Positions 16,526 to 26,568 of a stretch of DNA of 64,000 nucleotides are shown piece after piece. This DNA is from Streptomyces tauricus (lineage in GTDB: Bacteria; Actinomycetota; Actinomycetes; Streptomycetales; Streptomycetaceae): positions 87,450 to 151,449 of the forward strand of contig NZ_BMVY01000024.1 in NCBI RefSeq assembly GCF_014650955.1, in the 5' to 3' direction. The notes beneath the pieces were generated by a model. That model saw nothing but the letters and a program-made list of their open reading frames with translations. It was not told the origin of the DNA and did no database searches. Each line of letters opens with the position of its first letter. The stretch's first letter is position 1. The translations under genes were made by a program, and so were the position numbers.

Positions 16526-16945
16526 CTAGCCCTGCGCCTGCTGACTCTGCTGTGCCTGACCCTGGCTCTGGCCGCCCTGTCCTTGAGGGCCACCGCCGCC
16601 CGGCCCGCAGCCGCCGCCCTGGCCGCCGGGACCACCGCTCGGCATCCCCGAAGGCATACCCGAAGGCATCCCGGAAGGCGCGCCCGACGGGGCTTTCCCC
16701 GTGGCCGCGCCGGACGGTGCTCCCGAAGGCGTTCCCGAGGGCGCCCCGGACGGCATGCCCGACGGGGCCCCGCTCGGCCGCCCGGACGCGCCCCCGCCCG
16801 GCCCGCCCGACGGAGGCTGACAACTCGCCTGCGCCGACGTTCCGTTGCCGCCGTCAGACGAGGAGTCGCCCGAGCCGCAGGCCGTCAGCAGGAGTGGCGC
16901 GAGGGCCAGCAGGGCGACGGCGGGGACGTGGCGTACACGCTTCAT
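16526..16945 (-). CDS. Lipoprotein with tandem PSG repeats
   Basis: The 139-aa product from the ATG at 16943-16945 has GGAG upstream. The signal peptide ends in the lipobox LLLTAC, so it should be lipid-anchored outside the membrane. The mature part is short and of low complexity: a polar linker (GSGDSSSDGGNGTS), then about ten tandem PSG-x units (PSGAPSGMPSGAPSGTPSGA and so on), then a Gly- and Gln-rich tail. Only two cysteines follow the lipid cysteine. It looks like a wall-associated or spacer protein; no family recognised. Upstream, ATGAGATCA is directly repeated at 16963-16980. Confidence 0.75.
   Translation of the reverse strand: MKRVRHVPAVALLALAPLLLTACGSGDSSSDGGNGTSAQASCQPPSGGPGGGASGRPSGAPSGMPSGAPSGTPSGAPSGAATGKAPSGAPSGMPSGMPSGMPSGGPGGQGGGCGPGGGGPQGQGGQSQGQAQQSQQAQG
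16622..16802. repeat. Coding minisatellite (PSG-x repeat)
   Basis: Imperfect 12-bp units of the type CCGTCGGGCGCG/ CCTTCGGGTATG run in frame through the lipoprotein gene. Their length variation among strains would change the spacer length of the protein. Confidence 0.6.
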
Positions 16946-17080
16946 GAGAGCGACTCCGTTGCATGAGATCAATGAGATCAGTCTGAGAAACACATGCAAC
17001 CAACCATCCATAGGCCCCGCTTGGGCCCGCGCTGTGCCCCGCCTGTGGTGAGGGCAAAGGACGGCTCAACTCCCCCGCCC

Positions 17081-18052
17081 CTACCGCCCGTACAGCTCCG
17101 CGACGGAGGCCGCCACCCGCGCCAACTCCTCGCGCACCCCGAGCGGTGAGAGGACCTCCAGCCGGTCCCCGAAGGCGAGCAGCGGGCGCGCCTCGCCCAC
17201 GACCCCGTACGCGAGCCGCGCCACGACCCACTCGCTCGTACCGTCGTCCTCGGGCGGCTCGGTGAGCGTGCCGCCGTGCAGGCGCAGGAACAGGTCGAAC
17301 CGGTCGCGCCGTACCCGCACGGTCACATCGATCCCGCCGGGCCGCTCCTCGACCTCGCGCCGCAACGCCTGCCAGGCGTCGGCCAGTTCCACTCCGGGCC
17401 GCCGCCGCACGGGCGCGTCGGTGAGCCGGGCCGAGCGCACCCGGTCGGCCCGGAAGAGCCGGGGCCTGCCGCGCCGGTCGGCCACGAGGTACCAGACGCC
17501 CGCCTTGGCGACGAGCCCGTACGGGTCCACGGTGTACGTACGCGGCTCGGTGTCGCCGCCGTGGCGATAGCTCATCCGCAGCCTGCGGTCGGCGAACACG
17601 GCGTCCTGGAGCACCCCGAGGTCGACGACGGCCCGGGGCCCGCCGTTCTTGCCCGTGGTCCAGCGCGTGGCGTCGACGAGGATGCGGCGGCTGGTCACCT
17701 CGGCGGCGGGCCGGTGCGGCTCCGGCAGCGCGGCCATCACCTTGCGCAGCGCGGAACCGAGGGCCGCGTCGAGGCCGAGCGCGGTGTGGGCCCCCTGTGC
17801 GGCCAGCACGAACAGGGCGCGCGACTCGTCGGCGGTGAGCCCGGTGACGTCCGTACGGAATCCGGCGAGCAGTTCGATCCCGCCGTGCCGGCCGCGCTCG
17901 GCGTAGACCGGGACGCCGGCGGCGGACAGCGCCTCGACGTCCCGGTAGATGGTCCGCACCGACACTTCGAGCCGCTCGGCGAGTTCGGGCGCGGGCACCC
18001 GGCCACGGGTCTGCAGCAGCAGCAGAATGGACAGCAGCCGATCGGACTTCAC
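17081..18052 (-). CDS. WYL-domain transcriptional regulator (YafY/PafBC type)
   Basis: The 323-aa protein has an N-terminal HTH_11 (MKSDRLLSILLLLQTRGRVP, then VSVRTIYRDVEALSAAGVPV), a central WYL domain (about residues 140-215, with the YGLVAKAGVWYLVA core carrying the W-Y-L pattern) and a C-terminal WCX extension. Such regulators bind nucleic-acid or nucleotide ligands and often control DNA-damage or local genes. It is encoded 18 bp downstream of a thioesterase gene on the same strand, so the two are probably one transcript. Confidence 0.9.
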   Translation of the reverse strand: MKSDRLLSILLLLQTRGRVPAPELAERLEVSVRTIYRDVEALSAAGVPVYAERGRHGGIELLAGFRTDVTGLTADESRALFVLAAQGAHTALGLDAALGSALRKVMAALPEPHRPAAEVTSRRILVDATRWTTGKNGGPRAVVDLGVLQDAVFADRRLRMSYRHGGDTEPRTYTVDPYGLVAKAGVWYLVADRRGRPRLFRADRVRSARLTDAPVRRRPGVELADAWQALRREVEERPGGIDVTVRVRRDRFDLFLRLHGGTLTEPPEDDGTSEWVVARLAYGVVGEARPLLAFGDRLEVLSPLGVREELARVAASVAELYGR

Positions 18053-18070
18053 ACCCTCAGGGTACGAAGG

Positions 18071-18937
18071 TCAGCCGAGCCGTACCCGGGCCAGCTGGCG
18101 CGACTGGGCGACGAGGCGGTCCGCGCTGTCCCAGACCTCGGCGTCCTCCTCCAGGAAACCGCCCGCGAGGTTGCGGGTGGTGATGGCGATCCGCAGCGGG
18201 CCCGGCGCCGGACGGGCGCGCACGTGCACGGTCAGCTCGACGGTGGGCACCCAGCCGCTCAGGCCGAGTTCGAAGGCGGTCGGCGGCAGCGCGTCCACCG
18301 CGAGGAGCAGCGAGAGGGGGTCGGCGTCGCGGCCGTCGGCGAGGCCGAACCAGGCGCGCATCTCGCCCCGGCCGGACGGCGCTCCGAGGGCCCAGCCGAG
18401 CGTGCCCGGGTCGAGCTTGAGCATCAGCCGGTCGGCGATGGCCGAACTGCCGGGGACGGGGGCGCCGTCGGGGCTGTCCGAGGCGCCGAAGCACTGGTCG
18501 ATCGGCGGGATCGCGGGCGGCGTCGCGGTCGTACGGACGTCATCGGGCAGGCTGTCGAGGTCCCCGTACGAGGCGAGGACGCGGATCCGCTCGACCTCGT
18601 GGCCTTCGTCGTCGTACTGGAAGAGGGACGCCTGGCCGGTGGAGAGGGTGCGACCGGTGCGTACGACGTCGGTGCGCACGACCGCGGGGCCCGGGCGGGA
18701 GGCCGTCAGGTAGTGCGCGGAGACCGTGAACGGGTCGGGGTGCGGCAGGGCGTCGGCGAGCGCGCGGCCCAGGACGGCGAGGAGGTAGCCGCCGTTGACG
18801 GCGCTGATGATCGTCCACCCGGCGGACAGGTCGATGTCGTAGACGCCGGGTTCGCGTCGGGTGACCGCGGTGTCGCGGTCGAACTCGCTGTCGCCGATCC
18901 TGGACCGCAGCGCGTGCGCGGAAGCTGCTTCTGGCAT
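18071..18937 (-). CDS. Acyl-CoA thioesterase-like protein (double hotdog, TesB-type family)
   Basis: The 288-aa product is a tandem hotdog protein: the first half holds WTIISAVNGGYLLAVLGRAL and HYLTASRPGPAVVRTDVVR, and the second half WVPTVELTVHVRARPAPGPL. It probably hydrolyses acyl-CoA or a related thioester; the family is broad. I chose the ATG at 18935-18937. There is no ribosome binding site, but TACCGT lies 6 nt upstream, which fits a leaderless transcript. It is followed by the WYL regulator gene. Confidence 0.8.
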   Translation of the reverse strand: MPEAASAHALRSRIGDSEFDRDTAVTRREPGVYDIDLSAGWTIISAVNGGYLLAVLGRALADALPHPDPFTVSAHYLTASRPGPAVVRTDVVRTGRTLSTGQASLFQYDDEGHEVERIRVLASYGDLDSLPDDVRTTATPPAIPPIDQCFGASDSPDGAPVPGSSAIADRLMLKLDPGTLGWALGAPSGRGEMRAWFGLADGRDADPLSLLLAVDALPPTAFELGLSGWVPTVELTVHVRARPAPGPLRIAITTRNLAGGFLEEDAEVWDSADRLVAQSRQLARVRLG

Positions 18938-18943
18938 GGATGA

Positions 18944-18949
18944 ACGGTA
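18944..18949 (-). promoter_or_regulatory. Candidate -10 hexamer of a leaderless promoter for the thioesterase-WYL operon
   Basis: TACCGT on the minus strand, then TCATCC, then ATG. A palindromic GTAATTAC occurs just upstream (18956-18963) and could bind a repressor. Confidence 0.4.
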
Positions 18950-19060
18950 CAACAGGTAATTACTAAGCGGTAGCTTTCCCCGTTTCGATCACATGAACTC
19001 GGACCGGCCCGCTCCCGCACCTATCCCCGAACCTCTCCGGCACCTCTCCCCCACCCCGAC

Positions 19061-19723
19061 TCACTCCGGCACCTCCACCGCCGTCGAGCGGCGGTGCCAC
19101 GCCCGGGGCGCGCGCCAGTGGTACCGCATCGCGAGCAGCCGCAGCGCGAAGGCCGTCACGACCGCGAGCCCCGAGGTGAACGGGCTCAGCGCGTCGTAGC
19201 GGATGCACAGGGCGACCATCGTGGCGCCGACGATGGCGGGCACGGCGTACAGGTCGCGGTCCCAGCGCAGCAGCGAGGGCACCTCGTTGGCGAGGACGTC
19301 CCGCAGCACACCGCCGCCGACAGCCGTGGCGAGGCCCAGGGTCACGGAAGCGGTGAGGCCGAGCCCGTACTCGTACGCCTTCGTCGTGCCGGAGACGCAG
19401 AAGAGGCCGAGGCCGGCGGCGTCGAAGACGTTCACCCCCAGCTGGATGCGTTCCACCTCGGGGTGGAGGAAGAACACGAGCAGGGTGGCGAGGAGCGGGG
19501 TGAGGAAGTACCCGAGGTCCGTGAAGGCCGCGGGCGGCACGGCTCCGATGATCAGGTCCCGGAACAGGCCGCCACCCAGCGCGGTGACCTCCGCGAGGAC
19601 GGCGATGCCGAAGACGTCGAAGTTCTTGCGCACGGCCAGCAGCGCGCCGGAGATCGCGAAGAAGAAGATGCCGACGAGTTCGAGCGTGTGCTGGACGGAG
19701 GGCGTGAAGAGTTGCTGGAGCAC
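19061..19723 (-). CDS. TRIC-family (UPF0126) cation channel-like membrane protein
   Basis: Seven-helix membrane protein of about 220 aa with two copies of the TRIC repeat: FFAISGALLAVRKNFDVFGI with GGGLFRDLIIG, then FDAAGLGLFCVSGTTKA with GGGVLRDVLANEVP. Prokaryotic members form trimeric monovalent cation channels; the older name is YadS/UPF0126. I prefer the GTG at 19721-19723 because the other in-frame GTG (19744) begins only 3 nt from a strong terminator stem and has no room for a ribosome site. It is downstream of the oligopeptide ABC operon but separated from it by that terminator. Confidence 0.87.
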   Translation of the reverse strand: MLQQLFTPSVQHTLELVGIFFFAISGALLAVRKNFDVFGIAVLAEVTALGGGLFRDLIIGAVPPAAFTDLGYFLTPLLATLLVFFLHPEVERIQLGVNVFDAAGLGLFCVSGTTKAYEYGLGLTASVTLGLATAVGGGVLRDVLANEVPSLLRWDRDLYAVPAIVGATMVALCIRYDALSPFTSGLAVVTAFALRLLAMRYHWRAPRAWHRRSTAVEVPE

Positions 19724-19747
19724 CTCTGCATTCTCACCCAGCACACA

Positions 19748-19776
19748 GCCCCCGCCTTACATTGCAAGGCGGGGGC
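19748..19776. terminator. Terminator between the opp operon and the TRIC gene
   Basis: GCCCCCGCCTT (19748-19758) and AAGGCGGGGGC (19766-19776) form a perfect 11-bp stem with a 7-nt loop. It lies 42 bp past the stop of the last opp gene in the direction of transcription. Confidence 0.75.
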
Positions 19777-19790
19777 TCGGTGTTACTTGT

Positions 19791-19817
19791 CTTACTTCTC
19801 TTGCTTACTTCTCCTGC

Positions 19818-19829
<12 letters not shown>
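19791..19829. repeat. Three 13-bp tandem repeats spanning the stop codon of the OppF gene
   Basis: Three head-to-tail 13-mers: CTTACTTCTCTTG, CTTACTTCTCCTG and CCTACTTCTCCTT on the plus strand, with a partial fourth copy at 19782-19790. On the coding strand each unit repeats the final AAGGAGAAGTAG of the gene, so the 3' end and stop codon have been duplicated. Confidence 0.7.
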
Positions 19830-21109
<1,280 letters not shown>

Positions 21110-21113
<4 letters not shown>

Positions 21114-22207
21114 AGCTTCGGCGCAATCTCTTCGGTCCAGATCCGTTCCCGCTGCTCCTGCGTCATGTGGCAGGCGGCCCAGTGCCGGCCGCCGACCTGG
21201 GCCAGCTCCGGACGGACCGTGCGGGTGACGTTGTCCTTGGGTACGTCCGCGTAGGCGCAGCGCGGGTTGAAGGCGCAGCCCGTCGGCAGGTTGATCAGCG
21301 AGGGCGGGGAGCCCTTGACCGGGATCAGCCGTTCGGTCTGCTCGCGGTCGAGCCGCGGCATGGAACCCAGCAGACCCCAGGTGTAGGGGTGCTTGGGCTC
21401 GTAGAAGACCTTCTCGGCCGGACCCCGCTCGATGCAGCGCCCGCCGTACATCACCAGGATGTCGTCGGAGAGTTCGGCGACGACGCCCAGGTCGTGGGTG
21501 ATGACGATGACCGCGGAGCCGAACTCCTTCTGCAGGTCCCGGATGAGGTCGAGGATCTGCGCCTGGACGGTCACGTCCAGGGCGGTCGTCGGCTCGTCCG
21601 CGATCAGCAGTTCGGGGTTGTTGACCAGCGACATCGCGATCATCGCGCGCTGGCGCATACCGCCGGAGAACTCGTGCGGGTAGCTGTCCACCCGCTTGTC
21701 CGGCTGCGGGATGCCGACGCGGTCGAGCATCTCGACGGCCCGCCTGCGGGCCGTCTTCTTGTCGACCTTGTGGTGGATGCGGTACGCCTCCACGATCTGC
21801 TGACCGATCGTGTAGTACGGGTGCAGCGCCGACAGCGGGTCCTGGAAGATCATCGCCATCTCGCGGCCACGGAGCTTGCGCACGTGGTCGGGGTCGGCGG
21901 TGAGCAGTTCCGTGCCGTCCAGCCAGATCTCGCCGGAGATCTGGGCCTTGCGCTTGCCGTACTGGCCGGTCGTGTGCAGGCCCATGATGCCGAGCGAGGT
22001 CACCGACTTGCCCGAACCCGACTCGCCCACGATGCCGAGGGTCTTGCCCTTCTCCAGCGTGAAGCTGAGTCCGTCGACGGACTTGACCAGTCCGTCGTCG
22101 GTCGGGAAGTGCACCTTGAGGTCGCGGACTTCGAGGAAGGCGGAGGGCGCGGGCGAGTCCTTGACGGGCTCCCCCACAGCGGCTCCGCTCTTGCTGAGTT
22201 CGGTCAT
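21110..22207 (-). CDS. Oligopeptide/dipeptide ABC transporter ATP-binding protein (OppD/DppD type)
   Basis: The 365-aa partner ATPase. Motifs: Walker A GESGSGKSV, Q-loop MIFQDPLSALHP, signature FSGGMRQRAMIAMSL, Walker B LLIADEPTTALD, H-loop VITHDLGVV, then the oligo_HPY segment LINLPTGCAFNPRC. The Met in SGGMRQR is characteristic of OppD. It starts 4 bp inside the permease gene end (ATGA) and ends 4 bp inside the OppF start, so the three genes are translationally coupled. Confidence 0.95.
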
Positions 22208-23202
22208 GAGAGCCTCACTCGGGGGTCGATCACGGCGTACAGCAGGTCCACCAGCAGGTTCGCGATGATCACCGCGAGCGAGGTGATCAGCGTGACGCCC
22301 AGGATGACGGGCAGGTCCTTGTCGCTGATCGCCGTGAGGACGGCCTGGCCGAGGCCGGGAAGGCTGAAGGTGGTCTCGGTGAGGATCGCGCCACCGATCA
22401 GCGCGCCGAGGTCCATGCCGAGCATGGTGAGGATCGGCGTCATGGTGGAACGCATCGCGTGCTTCCCGATGACGACGGGTTCGGTCAGCCCCTTGGCACG
22501 GGCCGTGCGGATGTAGTCCTCACCCAGGACCTCCATCATGGTGGCCCTGGTGATGCGGGCGTACATCGCGGCGTAGAGGAACGCGAGCGTGACCCAGGGG
22601 AGGATCATGCCGCCGAGCCAGCCGGTGAAGCTCTCCGACAGCGGTACGTACCGGCCGTCGATCCAGCCCAGTCCGTAGCTGAAGATCGCCAGCGACAGCA
22701 TGCCGGTGAAGTAGATGGGGAGCGAGACGCCGCCGAGGGCGATGATCATCGCGCCGCGGTCCCAGAGGGAACCGCGCTTGAGCGCGGAGAGCACACCCGC
22801 CGCCACACCGAAGATCAGCCACAGGAAGGCGGCACCGAGCGCGAGACCCAGGGTCACCGGGAAGCGGTCGGTGAGCACCGGCCAGATGGCCTGCTCGTTG
22901 CGGAAGGAGTAGCCGAAGCAGGGCGCCGCGCACTCCGTGACGTCGCCGCCACCCGAGTACGTACGGCCTACGAACAGGCCTTTGAAGAACTCCCAGACCT
23001 GGGCGAAGATCGGGTCTGCCAGACCGAGCTTCTGCCGCACGGCCTCGATGGCCGCAGGGTCCGCCTGCTTGCCGACGAACATCGTGGCCGGGTCCACGCC
23101 CGCCCAGCGGGGGACGAGGAAGAAGATGCCGAAGACCACCAGAATGATGACCACCAGCATCACTGCGGCGGCGAAGAGCCGCCTGATGAGGTATGCGAGC
23201 AC
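22204..23202 (-). CDS. Oligopeptide/dipeptide ABC transporter permease (OppB/DppB type)
   Basis: A 332-aa inner-membrane protein with six helices: the first near residues 8-30, a long periplasmic-type loop, then the BPD_transp_1 domain ending in VDLLYAVIDPRVRLS. The EAA loop reads EDYIRTARAKGLTEPVVIGKH. I set the start at the GTG (23200-23202) with GAGAG upstream; the frame is open 33 nt further, but that would place the start inside a terminator-like stem. It follows the binding-protein gene, with that hairpin between them, and overlaps the OppD gene by 4 bp. Confidence 0.92.
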   Translation of the reverse strand: MLAYLIRRLFAAAVMLVVIILVVFGIFFLVPRWAGVDPATMFVGKQADPAAIEAVRQKLGLADPIFAQVWEFFKGLFVGRTYSGGGDVTECAAPCFGYSFRNEQAIWPVLTDRFPVTLGLALGAAFLWLIFGVAAGVLSALKRGSLWDRGAMIIALGGVSLPIYFTGMLSLAIFSYGLGWIDGRYVPLSESFTGWLGGMILPWVTLAFLYAAMYARITRATMMEVLGEDYIRTARAKGLTEPVVIGKHAMRSTMTPILTMLGMDLGALIGGAILTETTFSLPGLGQAVLTAISDKDLPVILGVTLITSLAVIIANLLVDLLYAVIDPRVRLS

Positions 23203-23224
23203 TGCTCTCGGCCCGGCGGCGGTG

Positions 23225-23259
23225 CCGCGGGCCACCGGAGGTCTTCCGGTGGCCCGCGG
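23225..23259. terminator. Strong intercistronic hairpin between the peptide-binding protein and OppB
   Basis: CCGCGGGCCACCGGA and TCCGGTGGCCCGCGG form a perfect 15-bp stem with a 5-nt loop, 60 bp past the stop of the binding-protein gene and 23 bp before the permease GTG. It probably terminates part of the transcripts or protects the upstream mRNA, raising binding protein over permease. Confidence 0.75.
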
Positions 23260-23319
23260 GTCACGCCGCGCCGGCCTTCACCTGCCTTTCGTGCCGTATG
23301 GCGGGTGCGCCGGTCGGTG

Positions 23320-25110
23320 TTACTTCTTCAGGCCGAGGTTGACGAAGTCGTACTGACCGCTGTAGCCGTCGGTCGTGTACACGTTCGCCAGCCGGTTGGA
23401 GCGCCAGTTGATGAACTTCTCGAAGACGAAGGGCAGGTAGTAACCGCCCTCCATGACCTTGTGGTTGATCTCCGTGGAGATCGCGGCCTTCTTCGTGTCG
23501 TCGAGCTCCTTGGTGTAGCTGTCAAAGAGTCCGTCGATCGTCTTGTCCTTGATCAGGGCGAAGTTGTTGTTGCCGCTCTCAAGGATGTAGTCGCTGCTCC
23601 ACAGGGGCAGGCCGTAACCCTGGACGCTGGGGAAGTCGGGGCCCCAGCCCATGATGATGATGCCGTAGCCCTTCTTCTTCACGTTCGAGGGGCTACCGAT
23701 GATGCCGGTGGTCTGGGCACCGTCGAACTGCTCGATGTCGACGGTGATGCCGACCTTCTTCAGCGAGGCCTGGAGGGACTCGGCGGTCGCGACCTCGACC
23801 GGCTTGTTGTTACGCACCGCGATGGTGGTCTTGAAGCCGTTCGGCTTGCCGCAGGCCTTGAGCTCTTCCTTGGCCTTGGCGGCGTTGCCGTTCTTGTTGG
23901 CCGTGGCCAGCTCGTACGGGTCGTACTTCTGGCCCTCGGAGCCCGGGACCGACGGCGGCAGCATGTTGGTACCGATGTCACCACCGGCGACCGGGCCGCC
24001 ACGAGCGGTCTGGAGCGACTCGTGGTCGGCACCGTAGATCACGGCCTTGCGGCAGTGCTCGTTGTCGAACGGCTTGACGCTCTGCGGGAAGACCGCGTAG
24101 CGGATGTAGCCGGAGACCGGGTTGTCCAGGTTGGCCTTGTGCTGCTTCAGGGCGGTGGTGCGGCCCTGCGGGGAGAGACCGGTCTGGCCGATGTCCAGGT
24201 CGTAGTCGCCCTTGATCAGGCGCTGGTCCATGTCATTGGCGTTGGTGAAGAAGTCGACCGTGATCTTGTCCGGGTACGCCTTGCGGACGGGGTCCGAGGA
24301 CGCCTTCCACTCGGTGTTGCGGACGAGCACGATGCCCTTGCTCGGCGTGTACGACTGGAACTTGTACGGGCCGGACGAGAACGGCTTCAGGCCGTACTTG
24401 GACTTGGTGTCCTTGTCCTGGCGGACCGGGGACGCCGAGGTCAGCGCGAGCATCTCCTCGAAGTCCGAGTTCGCCGCGGGAAGCTTGAAGATGATGGTCT
24501 TGTCGTCGGGCGTCTCGATCGCCTTCAGGCCGAGCTTGTCCGCCGACTTGTCCTTGTACGGGCCCTTGTACTCCTTCTTCGGGTCCAGGACCTGCTGAAG
24601 GTAGATGGGACCGCCGGAGAGCACGTCCTGCGCCCACGCGCGCTCGATGCCGTACTTGACGTCCTTGGAGGTGATGGGCTTGCCATCTTCCCAGGTCGAG
24701 CCCTCACGCAGCGTGTACTTGTAGGTCTTGCCGTCGTCCGAGATCTCCGCCGTCTTCTCGGCGAGGTCCGGCGTGACCTCGGCGCCCGTGGCACCCGGCG
24801 CCGTCTTGTTGGTCACCAGCTGGCGGCTGTAGTACCGGGAGAAGTTCCACATGAAGCCGTAGTAACCGCGGGTGGTGTCCCACGAGTCGGCATCCTGGGC
24901 GCCCGCGAACTTCAGCGTGCCGCCCTTCTTGGCGAGGGAGGCCTGGGCGACCTTGTTGTTCGCGGCGTCGAAGCCGGCCGCGCCGGTCTTCGAACCGCCC
25001 CCGTCGTCGTCGTTGCCGCCGCCGCACGCCGCCGTGGACAGCAGTGCAGCGACCACGGCTGCGGCGGCCACGGCCTGCTTGCGCCGCCCTGTGGTGCGTT
25101 GGGTACTCAC
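23320..25110 (-). CDS. Oligopeptide ABC transporter substrate-binding lipoprotein
   Basis: Extracellular SBP_bac_5 (DppA/OppA) protein of 596 aa. The signal peptide (VSTQRTTGRRKQAVAAAAVV onward) ends in the lipobox LLSTAACGGG, followed by a Gly/Asp linker. Later landmarks are TYKYTLREGSTWEDGKPITS (the family hallmark), YDLDIGQTGL and the C-terminal GYYLPFVFEKFINW. The start is GTG with GGAGGATCCGA upstream. It is the second gene of the operon, 61 bp after the OppC-type permease. The peptide preferred is unknown; it is not at the bldK locus as I remember it. Confidence 0.94.
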   Translation of the reverse strand: MSTQRTTGRRKQAVAAAAVVAALLSTAACGGGNDDDGGGSKTGAAGFDAANNKVAQASLAKKGGTLKFAGAQDADSWDTTRGYYGFMWNFSRYYSRQLVTNKTAPGATGAEVTPDLAEKTAEISDDGKTYKYTLREGSTWEDGKPITSKDVKYGIERAWAQDVLSGGPIYLQQVLDPKKEYKGPYKDKSADKLGLKAIETPDDKTIIFKLPAANSDFEEMLALTSASPVRQDKDTKSKYGLKPFSSGPYKFQSYTPSKGIVLVRNTEWKASSDPVRKAYPDKITVDFFTNANDMDQRLIKGDYDLDIGQTGLSPQGRTTALKQHKANLDNPVSGYIRYAVFPQSVKPFDNEHCRKAVIYGADHESLQTARGGPVAGGDIGTNMLPPSVPGSEGQKYDPYELATANKNGNAAKAKEELKACGKPNGFKTTIAVRNNKPVEVATAESLQASLKKVGITVDIEQFDGAQTTGIIGSPSNVKKKGYGIIIMGWGPDFPSVQGYGLPLWSSDYILESGNNNFALIKDKTIDGLFDSYTKELDDTKKAAISTEINHKVMEGGYYLPFVFEKFINWRSNRLANVYTTDGYSGQYDFVNLGLKK

Positions 25111-25171
25111 TCGGATCCTCCGATATGTAGCGGCCCGTCGACAGATGACGGGCCCTTGGGGGTACGGCAGT

Positions 25172-26185
25172 TCAGCGGGAGCCCTTCGGGTCGAGCGCGT
25201 CACGCACGCCGTCACCGAAGAGGTTGAAGGAGAGCACCGTGATGAAGATCGCCACGCCCGGGATCACCATGTACATGGGATCCGACTCGTAGTAGTCGAT
25301 CGCGGCGGAGAGCATCTGCCCCCACGAGGCGGTCGGCGGCTTGACGCCGACGCCCAGGAAGCTGAGCGCCGCCTCGGTGAGGATGTTGGTCGGGATCATC
25401 ATCGTCGTGTAGACGATGATCGGAGCGACCAGGTTGGGCAGCAGCTCCTTGAACAGGATGTAGAACCGTCCGGCTCCGAGGCTGCGCGCGGCTTCGACGT
25501 ACTCGCGTTCGCGCAGCGAGAGCGTCTGGCCGCGGACCACGCGGCCGACGTAGGGCCAGCCGAAGAAGCCGATGACCAGGATCATCACGAACAGGCGCAC
25601 GCCCGTGCCGGTCAGACCGAGCATCTCGTTCGGCATGACCGAGACCAGCGCGATGATGAAGAGCAGCTGCGGGAAGGCCAGCAGACCGTCCATGACCCGG
25701 CTGACGGTCGCGTCGATCCAGCCGCCGAAGTAGCCGGCGAGTACACCGAGGATCGTGCCGAGCACCACGGCGACCAGGGCCGACAGGAAGCCGACCAGCA
25801 GGGAGATCCGGGCTCCGTAGATGATCCGGGCGAAGATGTCGCGGCCGCTGACGGGTTCGACACCGAAGAGGTGGTCCCCGCTGATGCCGCCGAAGGACCC
25901 GGTGGGGGTCGAGAAGAGCGGGTCGATCAGGTCCTCGTGGTGCGTCTCTGGATCCTGTCCGACCAGGTTGGCGATCACTGGAGCGAGCAGCGCGATCAGG
26001 ATCAGCACGAGCACGACCATGCCGCCCGCGAGGGCCAGCTTGTCGCGCTTCAGGCGCTCCCAGGCGATGCGGCCGAGGGAACGTCCTTGTACCGCCTTCG
26101 CCTCGGCGGAGCCGGCAATGAGCGCCGCCTCGTCGGCCGCGCTCGGTGCGGCTTCAGCCGTCGGCTCGTGCAATGGTGCCGTCAT
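25172..26185 (-). CDS. Oligopeptide/dipeptide ABC transporter permease (OppC/DppC type)
   Basis: The 337-aa permease starts with about 55 cytosolic residues (MTAPLHEPTAEAAPS onward), then OppC_N with the first helix (LALAGGMVVLVLILIALLAP), the GVEPVSGRDIFARIIYGARI motif and a BPD_transp_1 domain with EAA loop REYVEAARSLGAGRFYILFK. It ends in LDPKGSR, as usual for OppC. It is first in the operon, so the order is C-A-B-D-F rather than A-B-C-D-F. I chose the ATG at 26183-26185 (AGGGG upstream). The longer upstream frame covers promoter sequence. Confidence 0.93.
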   Translation of the reverse strand: MTAPLHEPTAEAAPSAADEAALIAGSAEAKAVQGRSLGRIAWERLKRDKLALAGGMVVLVLILIALLAPVIANLVGQDPETHHEDLIDPLFSTPTGSFGGISGDHLFGVEPVSGRDIFARIIYGARISLLVGFLSALVAVVLGTILGVLAGYFGGWIDATVSRVMDGLLAFPQLLFIIALVSVMPNEMLGLTGTGVRLFVMILVIGFFGWPYVGRVVRGQTLSLREREYVEAARSLGAGRFYILFKELLPNLVAPIIVYTTMMIPTNILTEAALSFLGVGVKPPTASWGQMLSAAIDYYESDPMYMVIPGVAIFITVLSFNLFGDGVRDALDPKGSR

Positions 26186-26568
26186 CGTGGCAGGGACCCC
26201 TCTCAACCGGCGGTAGCCGGCCCACGCTTGCCGCTGTAGCGGCGTGATCAGTCCGTCGTACACATCAGGAGGTTTAAACCCCCTGGACCGGGAGTCTTCA
26301 ACGCCTCGGTGATCTGAAGCCAGACTTGAAGGCGAATGGATGCGCAACCGTGATGCCGTCAGGAGGGTTCCGTTATCCGAACGCCGGGTAACGGGGGTCG
26401 GACACATGACACTTGGGGCGAAAGGGGCCCCGCAGCTCATTTACCCGCGTAGATCGGGACATTCCGCCCAGCGGCGGTACGGGTGTGAGAGCGGATGCTC
26501 CACTGGGTGGACTCCACCTGACGGACCGCGGCCACCCCGAGGGATGGACGCCGTCCCTCCAGATCATC
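26186..26568. other. 383-bp intergenic region upstream of the opp operon
   Basis: It holds the presumptive opp promoter and a 20-bp near-perfect palindrome (described separately), a 13-bp palindrome GGTGGACTCCACC at 26506-26518, and weak stem sequences at 26539-26559 that may terminate the SseB gene whose stop is at 26569. I see no gene, tRNA or leader peptide in it. Confidence 0.6.
26266..26301 (-). promoter_or_regulatory. Candidate opp promoter overlapped by a 20-bp palindrome
   Basis: On the minus strand TTGAAG (26296-26301), a 17-nt spacer and TTTAAA (26273-26278) resemble a vegetative promoter about 80 nt before the first opp gene. The -10 is the centre of CAGGAGGTTTAAACCCCCTG (26266-26285), an inverted repeat with one mismatched pair, a natural repressor site. 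Confidence 0.45.
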
